Part shown: piece after piece, positions 9,031-15,739 of the stretch
How positions within the stretch are numbered: position 1 is the stretch's first letter
Layout: every line of letters begins with the position of its first letter
Source of the DNA: Desulfospira joergensenii DSM 10085
GTDB taxonomy: Bacteria; Desulfobacterota; Desulfobacteria; Desulfobacterales; Desulfobacteraceae
Length of the DNA: 64,000 nucleotides
Reading direction: 5' to 3'
Assembly: GCF_000420085.1 (NCBI RefSeq)
Contig: NZ_ATUG01000001.1
Span: forward strand, 2,069,223-2,133,222
Position numbers and translations under genes: made by a program
Notes under the pieces: generated by a model
Told to the model about the DNA's origin: nothing
The model's input: only the letters and a program-made list of their open reading frames with translations
The model's database searches: none

Positions 9031-9957
9031 TTATATATGTTCCACCAGCAGACTGGACAGATCCCGGACATCTGCCCCGGATTTTTTCAGGTTGCCCAGA
9101 CATATGGGACAATAGGCCACAATGGGTTTGCCCGGTTCCTGAAGTTCCCTGGCCCGGGTCTCCATGATTTGATTGGACAAGGCCGGGGAAATGGACTCTG
9201 CCGGACCGCCGCAGCAGCTGGTAAATTCTTTTGTGTTCCGGATCCGGGTTTCCCGGATCCCGAGGCCTGCCAGAACCTTTCTGGGGATGTCTGACACACC
9301 CAGGTATCGGCCGAAAAAGCAGGGATCGTGAAGGGTGACTTCAAGATCCGCGTCTACAGCTTTAAGGTCAAGCAGTTCAAAATAGGGGGTCACTTCAAAT
9401 TGGGCTCCCGTATATTTTGGAAAGAGTTCCTTTAGTGCATAGGTGGTGTGGGGATCAATGGTGATGATTTTTCGGATTCCGGCATTCTCAAGGTTCTGGG
9501 CGACTTTCCTGGCGTGGGCCACAAAGGCGTCCTGGTCGCCCATGTCGTAGAGCAGGATGCCTGAATAATGGTCCAGGTCCGGGCGGTATCCGAAATCAAT
9601 GCAGGACTCTTTTAACAGCCGGACAATGTTTTTCAGGGGCTGTCCCGCCTCTTTCTTTTCTTTTCCTCCGGTCATCAGGGCAAGTCCGATGCCGGAAACA
9701 TAGCCGGGAACGTACCGGGCATATTTAAGGTATTCGGCCGTGGGCGTGTCCTCGTACTTTTCCAGATATTGGGTGGAGGTTTCGATAAAAGGAGTGAACT
9801 GGTACATCAGCCCGGTATAGAGCAGATACTCTCCCTTTTTCGGAAGATCCTGATCTTTGTGCCAGGCATTGACCATGAACCTGGGTATTCCGAAGGGGCT
9901 CTGGGTCTGCCTTACGTTCCGGGCAAGAATTTCGATGATATCCTGTGGGGTAAACAT
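9031..9957 (-). CDS. HdrB-like protein with one complete CCG cysteine motif
   Basis: A 308-residue cytoplasmic protein resembling heterodisulfide reductase subunit B/D. The C-terminal half has the CCG signature in full: DPCFFGRYLG, TSCCGGP, and CPICLGNL. These residues would coordinate a noncubane 4Fe-4S cluster. The N-terminal half keeps the fold (TGLMYQFTPFIE), but the first CCG motif has lost its cysteines, so only one such cluster is expected instead of two. It starts four bases after the HdrC-like gene, and the two should form a disulfide-handling module. Confidence 0.87.
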   Translation of the reverse strand: MFTPQDIIEILARNVRQTQSPFGIPRFMVNAWHKDQDLPKKGEYLLYTGLMYQFTPFIETSTQYLEKYEDTPTAEYLKYARYVPGYVSGIGLALMTGGKEKKEAGQPLKNIVRLLKESCIDFGYRPDLDHYSGILLYDMGDQDAFVAHARKVAQNLENAGIRKIITIDPHTTYALKELFPKYTGAQFEVTPYFELLDLKAVDADLEVTLHDPCFFGRYLGVSDIPRKVLAGLGIRETRIRNTKEFTSCCGGPAESISPALSNQIMETRARELQEPGKPIVAYCPICLGNLKKSGADVRDLSSLLVEHI

Positions 9958-9960
9958 GAT

Positions 9961-10275
9961 TTAAACCTTTCGAAAATTGGCAATTACAAAACGTTTCAGA
10001 CCGAGGATAAGTTCCCCCGGATCGGCCTGCCTGGGGCAGGTATGGGTGCAAAGGCCGCAGTGAAGGCATTTCCAGAGCTCATTGGCGTTTTCAAGGATAG
10101 ACTCCCTGGCGCCCACCTGGACATACCGGATCATTCTCCTTGGAAAATTATCGCTGACCAAATCCTGGCCCAGGGGACAGATCGCCGTACAGGTCCCGCA
10201 GTTGAAACATTCCAGGGCCGTATCCTGGCTAAAGGCTTTCAACTCTTCAGCAAAATCCAAATTGACCGTACTCAT
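9961..10275 (-). CDS. HdrC-like ferredoxin subunit
   Basis: A 104-residue protein with two 4Fe-4S motifs, CFNCGTCTAICPLG and CLHCGLCTHTCPR, spaced as in HdrC. It probably carries electrons from the HdrA-like flavoproteins to the HdrB-like subunit encoded four bases downstream. Its start overlaps the end of the small upstream gene by four bases, so the two are translationally coupled. Confidence 0.92.
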   Translation of the reverse strand: MSTVNLDFAEELKAFSQDTALECFNCGTCTAICPLGQDLVSDNFPRRMIRYVQVGARESILENANELWKCLHCGLCTHTCPRQADPGELILGLKRFVIANFRKV

Positions 10276-10610
10276 ATGGCACCTTCCGCTTTTTCCTTGT
10301 TGACGGTTTTTTCACTGCCGGATGAGGGGACCAGGCCGTACTTGAAAAAGGCGCCGTCTTTAGGGCCTTCAGCGATGCAGCCGTATTTTTTTAAGGTGGC
10401 CATGTACCACAGGGCCTTGTCCGCCGGCATGTCTGTCCCTCTGGCAATATCCGGGATGGTGGCCTCCCCGGCTTCCAGAAACCGGGTAATGGCATTGATA
10501 TCTTTTTTCTGTGCTTTCATCCGTGACAAGGCCCGGGCGATACTTTCCTTTCTCTGGGCCCGAAGGACTTTTAAGGCCTCTTTTCCGGATGTTTTGTCTT
10601 GTTTTTCCAT
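10272..10610 (-). CDS. Small winged-helix-like protein inside the Hdr-like operon
   Basis: A 112-residue protein with a very basic N-terminus. A central helix-turn-helix-like stretch, AITRFLEAGEATIPDIARGT, continues as DMPADKALWYMATLKKYG, which resembles winged-helix domains. It has no cysteines, so it is not itself a redox carrier. It sits between the HdrA-like gene (30 bases upstream) and HdrC-like (4-base overlap), a location suggesting a structural or regulatory subunit of the complex rather than a free transcription factor. The assignment rests on sequence pattern only. Confidence 0.7.
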   Translation of the reverse strand: MEKQDKTSGKEALKVLRAQRKESIARALSRMKAQKKDINAITRFLEAGEATIPDIARGTDMPADKALWYMATLKKYGCIAEGPKDGAFFKYGLVPSSGSEKTVNKEKAEGAI

Positions 10611-10639
10611 GATGAAGTTTCCCGCGATTTAAAGGTTTT

Positions 10640-12424
10640 TTAAGCGGCATGGCCGTCTGCGACAATGGCATCAACCATGCTCTCGTACTGCTGGAGCGCC
10701 CACCCGTTGACATCAATGGCTTTCTCCGGGCAGACCGCGGCACAGGCCCCGCATCCCATACACATGGCAGGGGTGACCCGGGCCTTTTTGACTTTCTTTC
10801 CCTCTTCCATGACCTCCACAAGGGCGAGCGCCCCTTCCTTGATGCAGGCGTCCACACAGGCGCCGTGGCCCTTGCATTTGTCCGGATCGACTTCCGCCAC
10901 AAAAGGATCCAGCTCGATATAGCCTTTTTCCAGCAGGGCGAGAGTTTTCACCGCGGCAGCACCTGCAGCGTTGCAGGTTTCTCCCGAATCCATGGGGGCC
11001 TGGCAGGTACCGGCAAGGAAGATACCGGATACGGGAAATTCAACGGGCCTGAGTTTGGGGTGGACTTCCAGGAGGAACCGGTCGGTTCCCACGGGCAGCT
11101 TCATGGCCGAGGCCAGATCAGACACATCGTTGGGTTCAAGTCCCGTGGCCAGGACCACGAGATCGGCCGGGACTTCCATCTCCTCGTTAAAGGTCAGGCT
11201 GTCCCTGATCTTTACGGACAGGGGAAAATCAGGATTTGAACTTTTTTCGACTTCAGGCATGGCATCGGCCTCGTACCTCATGAATACCACCTTATTGGCA
11301 GAGGCCCTGTTGTAAAGTTCTTCCTGGCCCCTGCCATAGGTCCGGATGTCCCGGTACATTTCAAAGATACGGGTCCGGGGGAAATTTTCCCGGATCTGAA
11401 CCGAAGCATTGAGCATGGCAGTGCAGCAGGTCCGGGAGCAGTATTCGTTAAGGAATCCGTTTTCCTTGGGCTCGTGAATCCCGGGGATCTGGCGGGAGCC
11501 CACACAATGGATCATGGCAATGTTCCGGACGGGCCTGCCGTTGAATTTGAGCTGGGTGTCCCCTGGATTCTGACCCTTTATGAGTTGGATCAGTTCTTTT
11601 AAGGGGATGACTTCCGGGTACCGGTCATAGCCGAATTCTCCCTCCCGGGGCCGGTAGGACTTTGCACCGGTGGCCATGACAATGGCGCCGGTTTCTATCT
11701 TCAGTATTTTTTGAGCTTTCATGACGGAAAGGTCGAAATTGCCCACATAGCCTGCAACTTCCTTTACCTGACTGCCGGTATGGACGGTAATGGACGGATT
11801 GGCAAGGACCTGTTCCAGCAGTTCGCTGAGGATATCCGATGCTTTCTCCCCGAACGGGGCCAGCCGGTCCAGATGGTTGAGCTGTCCGCCCAAGGTATCG
11901 GTCTTTTCGATAATAGCGGTTTTGATTCCCTTCTGGGCGATACCCAGGGCCGTCTTGATCCCGGCGATGCCCCCGCCGATCACCACGGCATGTTTTCTGG
12001 CATCCACATGAATGGGATCCAGGGGTTTGAGCCGTTCTGCCTTGGCCGCGGCCGAGGCCACCAGGACCGTGGCCTTGTCCGTGGCCGGATCCCCGTGGTG
12101 GACCCAGGAGACCTGTTCCCGGATATTGGCATGTTCGTAGATAAAGGGGTTGGCACCGGCCCGTTCAATGGCCCCCCGGAACGTAGTTTCATGAAGGCTG
12201 GGAGCACAGGAGGCCACCACCACCCGGTCGATTTTATTGGCCTTTACATCTTGGATGATCATTTCCTGGCCGGGATCGGAACACATGAACATATTGGTCC
12301 GGGCCACGGAAACACCGGGCATTTTTTCCGCACGGCTCCTTACCTCTTCCACGTCCACATGATCCGAGATATTCCCCCCGCAATAGCAGATATAGACCCC
12401 GACTTTTTTATCTTTCTCTTCCAT
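10640..12424 (-). CDS. HdrA-like FAD/iron-sulfur protein with C-terminal ferredoxin domain
   Basis: A 594-residue cytoplasmic flavoprotein. The N-terminal HdrA domain starts with VGVYICYCGGNISDHVD. The FAD Rossmann motif VVIGGGIAG is at residues 147-155. A cysteine-rich insert follows around residues 300-360 (CVGSRQ, YCSRTCCTAML). Two 4Fe-4S motifs are near the C-terminus (CKGHGACVDACIKEG, CMGCGACAAVCPEKA). It probably takes electrons through FAD and passes them to the HdrC/HdrB-like subunits. Its start overlaps the stop of the second HdrA-like gene, so the two flavoproteins are likely made in equal amounts. Confidence 0.92.
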   Translation of the reverse strand: MEEKDKKVGVYICYCGGNISDHVDVEEVRSRAEKMPGVSVARTNMFMCSDPGQEMIIQDVKANKIDRVVVASCAPSLHETTFRGAIERAGANPFIYEHANIREQVSWVHHGDPATDKATVLVASAAAKAERLKPLDPIHVDARKHAVVIGGGIAGIKTALGIAQKGIKTAIIEKTDTLGGQLNHLDRLAPFGEKASDILSELLEQVLANPSITVHTGSQVKEVAGYVGNFDLSVMKAQKILKIETGAIVMATGAKSYRPREGEFGYDRYPEVIPLKELIQLIKGQNPGDTQLKFNGRPVRNIAMIHCVGSRQIPGIHEPKENGFLNEYCSRTCCTAMLNASVQIRENFPRTRIFEMYRDIRTYGRGQEELYNRASANKVVFMRYEADAMPEVEKSSNPDFPLSVKIRDSLTFNEEMEVPADLVVLATGLEPNDVSDLASAMKLPVGTDRFLLEVHPKLRPVEFPVSGIFLAGTCQAPMDSGETCNAAGAAAVKTLALLEKGYIELDPFVAEVDPDKCKGHGACVDACIKEGALALVEVMEEGKKVKKARVTPAMCMGCGACAAVCPEKAIDVNGWALQQYESMVDAIVADGHAA

Positions 12425-13719
12425 TATAGGCTCTCCTTTGTCCGGGAATTGGACATGAACTTGGCCGCTTCCACGGCAGCGGAACCCGATTCGGTAATGG
12501 TATCCACGATGTCCTTGGGACCGGCTGCGGCACCGGCGGTAAAAATGCAGTCCATATCCGTCAGCACCGGGGAAGTCTTCGGCTTAATAGAGGTGATGAA
12601 ACGGTCCGTGTCTTTGGATACCGGGCAGATCCCCGCAGGATCCCATCCGGGCACCATGCCCATGGAAAGAACCACCAGATCGTGACCGGCCGTATCAATG
12701 CCTGATCCGTCCTGGCGTTCGAACCGAACAAGTGCCTGACCCTTTTCCCCGGCATCGATCCTTCCCACCTTGGCCTTGACAAATTCGATGCCCATGGCCT
12801 TGGCGTTCTGGTAAAATTGTTCATACCCTTTGCCGAATGCCCGGATGTCCATGTAGTAAATGGTGATATCTGCCAGGGGCAGGGAGCCTGAAAGCAGCAT
12901 GGCCTGTTTGATGGCATACATGCAGCAGACCCTGGAGCAATAGGAAACCCCCATCTGCCTGTCCCTGGAACCGGCGCACTGGACATAGGCAATGGAGTCC
13001 GGTTCCATGCCGTCGGAAGGCCGTAACACCCGGTTGTAAGGACCGTGGGGCGCCAGAAGCCGTTCCATCTGGAGAGAGTCGATCACATTGGGAATCCTGC
13101 CCTTTCCAAAGGGGACATTTTCTTCTTTGGGCAGGAGCTCGAAACCGGTGGTGACAACGGCGGTTTTTGCCTGAATTTCAAATTCCCCGGGTTCCTGGAG
13201 ATAATCAATGGCATCTGTGGGGCAGACCTTTTCGCACCGCCCGCAGAGCATGCAGTGGTCCGTGTCCAGGACGGGAAGCTGGGGAATGGCATTGGAAAAG
13301 GGAATGGAAATGGCCTTTTTCCCGGAGAATCCCCCCTGTTCCTTATCTTCCACATAGACCGGACAGGCGTACTCGCATTTCCGGCACCCAATGCATTTTT
13401 CCGTGTCCACGTAACGGGCATTCTGAACCACACTGGCTTTGACGCCCCGGCCGTCCCGGTTCAGGGCCCTAAGACTGCAATAGGTAAAAAGCGTGATATT
13501 CTTATGGTGGGCCGCAGAAGACATCTTGGGGGTGGTGATGCAGCTGGCGCAGTCCAAAGTAGGGAATACTTTTGAAAGCCGGATCATCTTGCCGCCGATG
13601 GAAGGATCTTTTTCCAGAACGGCGACCTTGTACCCCTGGTCGCCAAGATCCAGGGCCGTTTGCAGCCCGGCGATCCCTGCCCCCACAACAAGGGTGTCAA
13701 AGGTTTTAATGGAGATCAT
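12424..13719 (-). CDS. HdrA/QmoA-like FAD/iron-sulfur protein
   Basis: A 431-residue flavoprotein beginning with the FAD motif VVGAGIAGLQTALDL. It then has the cysteines of LDCASCITTPKM, two 4Fe-4S motifs (CIGCRKCEYACPV, CMLCGRCEKVCPT), and the segment CAGSRD...YCSRVCCMYAIKQA also found in HdrA. It lacks the N-terminal HdrA domain of its neighbour and so resembles QmoA. Together with the downstream HdrA-like protein and the upstream MvhD-like protein it recalls the QmoA/QmoB arrangement, but split over three genes. Confidence 0.9.
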   Translation of the reverse strand: MISIKTFDTLVVGAGIAGLQTALDLGDQGYKVAVLEKDPSIGGKMIRLSKVFPTLDCASCITTPKMSSAAHHKNITLFTYCSLRALNRDGRGVKASVVQNARYVDTEKCIGCRKCEYACPVYVEDKEQGGFSGKKAISIPFSNAIPQLPVLDTDHCMLCGRCEKVCPTDAIDYLQEPGEFEIQAKTAVVTTGFELLPKEENVPFGKGRIPNVIDSLQMERLLAPHGPYNRVLRPSDGMEPDSIAYVQCAGSRDRQMGVSYCSRVCCMYAIKQAMLLSGSLPLADITIYYMDIRAFGKGYEQFYQNAKAMGIEFVKAKVGRIDAGEKGQALVRFERQDGSGIDTAGHDLVVLSMGMVPGWDPAGICPVSKDTDRFITSIKPKTSPVLTDMDCIFTAGAAAGPKDIVDTITESGSAAVEAAKFMSNSRTKESL

Positions 13720-13747
13720 GGTTCCTCCTAAAAGAATTCTTAAGATG

Positions 13748-13782
13748 GGGTCTGCTGCTCCGGGAATCCGGGCAGCAGACCC
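13748..13782 (-). other. Strong intercistronic hairpin between the MvhD-like and HdrA-like genes
   Basis: GGGTCTGCTGC (13748-13758) pairs perfectly with GCAGCAGACCC (13772-13782), and the loop itself can form CCGG/CCGG. On the transcribed minus strand no run of U follows, and the operon continues. It is therefore more likely an mRNA processing or stabilising element than a full terminator. It would let the TusA-MvhD-like pair be expressed at a different level from the Hdr-like genes. Confidence 0.6.
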
Positions 13783-13797
13783 TGTGTGGTTGCAGGC

Positions 13798-14208
13798 TCA
13801 GGATTCCAGTTGGGGCGGCCCAAGCTCCCCGACCAGCTGGTTCATCTGGTTGACTTCGTTTAAAAAGGCCCGGTTGCAGACCGTACAGATGGCTGTCAGG
13901 CGAAGGCGCTTCAGGTCCAGTTTCAGCTCCTTCATTTTCCGGTAAACCGAATTGAGCCGGGTGGCCAGAGCCTTGTATGCGCCTTCATAGGGACATTCTT
14001 CACCGCAGGACATGATAATGATGCCGCTGATCCCTTTTCTGAAGCAATCAATGTAAAAGGATTCCGGGAAAAGAACCGGCGCCCTGACCCGCAGGATATA
14101 GGTATTGGCCGGATAGCTTGTGTGGGCCTGACCCACTGAATCCGCACCCGGATAGGCACAGGTTTCCGTGGCCAGGATCAGTATCTTATTTGCCGGTTTG
14201 TCTGCCAC
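13798..14208 (-). CDS. MvhD/FlpD-like hydrogenase iron-sulfur subunit family protein
   Basis: A 136-residue protein with the MvhD pattern: an early cysteine (TETCAYPGAD), then CGEECPYEGAY, and late CTVCNRAF. In MvhD these cysteines bind a 2Fe-2S cluster that passes electrons to HdrA from hydrogenase, formate dehydrogenase or another donor. No hydrogenase or dehydrogenase subunit lies next to it here, so the donor is unknown. It follows TusA by 11 bases and precedes the HdrA/QmoA-like gene after a 78-base gap holding a strong hairpin. Confidence 0.88.
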   Translation of the reverse strand: MADKPANKILILATETCAYPGADSVGQAHTSYPANTYILRVRAPVLFPESFYIDCFRKGISGIIIMSCGEECPYEGAYKALATRLNSVYRKMKELKLDLKRLRLTAICTVCNRAFLNEVNQMNQLVGELGPPQLES

Positions 14209-14220
14209 ATCATCACCTGT

Positions 14221-14469
14221 TTATTTGTTGCGGGTTATAAAATGTCTGTCATACCCATCTGCTTCAAGAAATCCCAGGTATTCATGGCCGACTTTTCCTG
14301 CCCATGCAGGGATATCGACACGGGTACCCGTGTCATTGGAAAGAATTTCAAGGGTCTGGCCCACCTGGACTTTGCCGATGCCTTTTTTGGCTTCAAGAAG
14401 GGGTCCCGGGCATGCACTTCCTCTGGCGTCCACCTGATCTGCGGCTTCCATTCTATTAAGATCTGTCAT
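14221..14469 (-). CDS. TusA-family sulfur-carrier protein
   Basis: An 82-residue TusA/SirA-like protein with the active-site motif SACPGPLLEAKK, where the cysteine carries persulfide sulfur. The C-terminal strand (DGYDRHFITRNK) is normal. As first gene of the operon it would be the mobile sulfur carrier, delivering to or receiving from the Hdr-like complex and DsrE. A sigma-54 promoter lies 72-87 bases upstream and an AAGGAA ribosome site precedes the ATG. Confidence 0.93.
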   Translation of the reverse strand: MTDLNRMEAADQVDARGSACPGPLLEAKKGIGKVQVGQTLEILSNDTGTRVDIPAWAGKVGHEYLGFLEADGYDRHFITRNK

Positions 14470-14540
14470 TTTACGGTTCCTTTCTGTTTAGATTTGAGTT
14501 GTAGCCTTTTTTTCAAGGCGCTCCATTTACAACCCTGTTG

Positions 14541-14556
14541 AGCAAGGAGAGTGCCA
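14541..14556 (-). promoter_or_regulatory. Sigma-54 promoter of the TusA-Hdr-DsrE operon
   Basis: Read on the minus strand the sequence is TGGCACTCTCCTTGCT, an exact match to the sigma-54 consensus, with GG and GC ten bases apart. Transcription would start near 14529, giving a leader of about 60 bases before the TusA start at 14469. The closest candidate activator sites are GGTAACG repeats at 14671-14710. Confidence 0.85.
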
Positions 14557-14670
14557 GAACGGCAAAACAGGGAAGATAAAACCACGGGGTAAATCCCGTG
14601 GACCTTTATTAAACGCAGGTTTCATTTATTTATCCGGCCGGGATCCTCTTCCAAACCCGTTGCGGAAAAA

Positions 14671-14710
14671 CGTTACCCCGACGGATCGGTAACGTTCCGG
14701 TTGCGTTACC
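14671..14710. promoter_or_regulatory. GGTAACG half-site cluster, candidate activator site between two divergent sigma-54 promoters
   Basis: CGTTACC (14671-14677), GGTAACG (14688-14694) and CGTTACC (14704-14710) alternate in orientation with spacers of 10 and 9 bases. They lie about 115 bases upstream of the leftward sigma-54 promoter and about 85 bases upstream of the rightward one, the usual distance for enhancer binding. The same half-site occurs beside the activator gene at 44757, so that protein is the best candidate to bind. A weaker 12-of-16 match to the other activator's palindrome lies at 14609-14624. Confidence 0.65.
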
Positions 14711-14762
14711 GAAGGGTCTATTGAAACAGGTCCTAAAAAACCGCATATATATAAAAATGGGA

Positions 14763-14789
14763 AGAATCGGCTGAATTCCAGCCGATTCT
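14763..14789 (-). terminator. Probable terminator of the minus-strand transcript from the 15356-15583 gene
   Basis: AGAATCGGCTG (14763-14773) pairs perfectly with CAGCCGATTCT (14779-14789) around a five-base loop. On the minus strand the hairpin is followed by TCCCATTTTTATATA, which resembles an intrinsic terminator. It would end transcripts entering from the right before they reach the divergent sigma-54 control region. Confidence 0.5.
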
Positions 14790-14795
14790 CAGGGT

Positions 14796-14811
14796 TGGCA
14801 CCAAAGATGCA
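14796..14811 (+). promoter_or_regulatory. Rightward sigma-54 promoter of a putative small RNA
   Basis: The sequence is TGGCACCAAAGATGCA (first T at 14796), with GG and GC exactly ten bases apart. Only the first base of the -12 TTGC is changed (ATGC). No credible coding start follows within the expected transcript, whereas an excellent intrinsic terminator lies about 100 bases downstream. The GGTAACG cluster at 14671-14710 is at enhancer distance. Confidence 0.7.
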
Positions 14812-14821
14812 GTGGTTCTTT

Positions 14822-14934
14822 TCAGTTATTCAAAAAGAGTAAAAGATTTACTTGCCTCCATAAATTTGGATAACCACCTCACCGAGATCCGGGGCAGCTT
14901 GAATACCGCCAGTGGCTGCCCCGGATTCTTTTTT
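14822..14934 (+). ncRNA. Putative sigma-54-dependent small RNA of about 113 nt
   Basis: The expected start is about 11 bases after the -12 element of the promoter at 14796-14811. The end is defined by a 12-bp GC-rich hairpin followed by a T-run. Between them there is no ribosome site followed by a sensible reading frame. The transcript would be divergent from the TusA-Hdr-DsrE operon and share its activator site. By analogy with GlmY/GlmZ-type RNAs, which are sigma-54 transcribed in enterobacteria, a regulatory RNA is plausible. Its targets are unknown and no RNA family was recognised. Confidence 0.5.
14887..14934 (+). terminator. Intrinsic terminator of the putative small RNA
   Basis: ATCCGGGGCAGC (14887-14898) pairs perfectly with GCTGCCCCGGAT (14915-14926). 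The hairpin is followed at once by TCTTTTTTTG. A perfect stem with a T-run on the plus strand is a textbook rho-independent terminator. Confidence 0.85.
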
Positions 14935-14992
14935 GCGGTTCCGAATGTATGTTCGTTTATTTAACCTTAGATATGGACTGAGCCCAGGCCCA

Positions 14993-15118
14993 GGGAGGAG
15001 CAGAGGTTTTCGCGGATTGGATTCCTTCGGGCGGCAGGACGCCGCTGGAGAAGGGATCCCTCCTCGGAGAAAATCATGGATGATTTTCGAGAATGAGCGC
15101 AAAAGCTTTGCTCCTCCC
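14993..15118. other. Highly structured non-coding segment in the 14935-15355 gap
   Basis: An outer stem GGGAGGAGCA (14993-15002) / TGCTCCTCCC (15109-15118) encloses smaller perfect hairpins. These are GCGGC/GCCGC (15031-15035 with 15041-15045) and GAAAATCAT/ATGATTTTC (15069-15077 with 15080-15088). Reading frames across it have no ribosome sites and look non-coding. It lies downstream of the small minus-strand gene 15356-15583 and before the minus-strand terminator at 14763, so it could be a structured 3' RNA of that transcript or a mobile palindromic repeat. The rest of the gap, 15119-15355, shows only one more hairpin-like stretch (GGTTTGGC/GCCAAACC near 15268). Confidence 0.45.
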
Positions 15119-15355
15119 GGCATGAATCGGTACGTTTTTGAGAACAGCTATGGAGGTCTTTTGCAAAAGACAAAATAGGCCCAATCCTTTTCCCGGGGAA
15201 GAAAGGTTTTTTGGGGACCCTGATTTTTTTTACACAAGAGAGGGCAGGAAGAATAGAGAGGGTTTGGCTTGGCCGGGCCAAACCACAGACTTGCCATAAG
15301 ATCTTGAAAAGAAGATGGATTTTCCCTTATCCATGGTTCTGTTTTGCTGGGAAGG

Positions 15356-15583
15356 CTATTGTTCGTCAGCCGCTCCCATTTCAATGTCCCTGCAGTCGGG
15401 GTTGCTTATGCAGGGGGCCTCTTCCAAGCTAAAGGATTTAAATCCCTGGATCTTGCGCTCAACGATGAATTTTTTTTTGCATGAATCGCAATGAACATAC
15501 ACCGGGGCATAATCCCCAGGCAATTCAACAAAAGTCTCAAGCCTGCAGTATGGACATAGGGTTTTCTGGATGGTCTGATTCAT
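15356..15583 (-). CDS. Small zinc-ribbon-like protein with two CxxC pairs
   Basis: A 75-residue protein with a good AAGGAG ribosome site. CPYC (residues ~10-13) and CDSC (~33-36) would form one zinc site. The C-terminal tail has two more cysteines in APCISNPDCRDIEMG, which looks like a conserved signature rather than random sequence. No transmembrane segment. It lies between the sigma-54 activator gene and a structured non-coding region, all on the minus strand. I do not know a named family; its function is unassigned. Confidence 0.75.
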   Translation of the reverse strand: MNQTIQKTLCPYCRLETFVELPGDYAPVYVHCDSCKKKFIVERKIQGFKSFSLEEAPCISNPDCRDIEMGAADEQ

Positions 15584-15739
15584 GATTTTCTCCTTATTTT
15601 AAAGGTCCGGGTGTAAGGCTTTGCAGCCTGAAATTTCCCCTGACCAGACAAAAAGCATTTTTTGTACCAGAGAACAGGGCCTGATTTCCATATCCGCGAA
15701 TTCATCAAAAAATGAAAAGAGGTTCCGGAAGGGAATCCG

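Noticed and set aside
8603-14469. Assignment of the block as a canonical sHdr (lipoate-dependent sulfur oxidation) operon
   Set aside because: No lipoate-binding protein or second HdrC/HdrB pair is present, and two HdrA-like proteins plus an MvhD-like protein do not fit that gene order.
14993-15118. Retron-type RNA (msr-msd)
   Set aside because: A nested stem structure is present, but there is no reverse transcriptase gene in the window.
14848-15281. Open frames on both strands across the structured region (for example 14848-15123 minus, 14967-15281 minus, 14912-15178 plus)
   Set aside because: They have no ribosome sites, their composition looks non-coding, and they lie over extensive inverted repeats and the small-RNA terminator; treated as non-coding structure.
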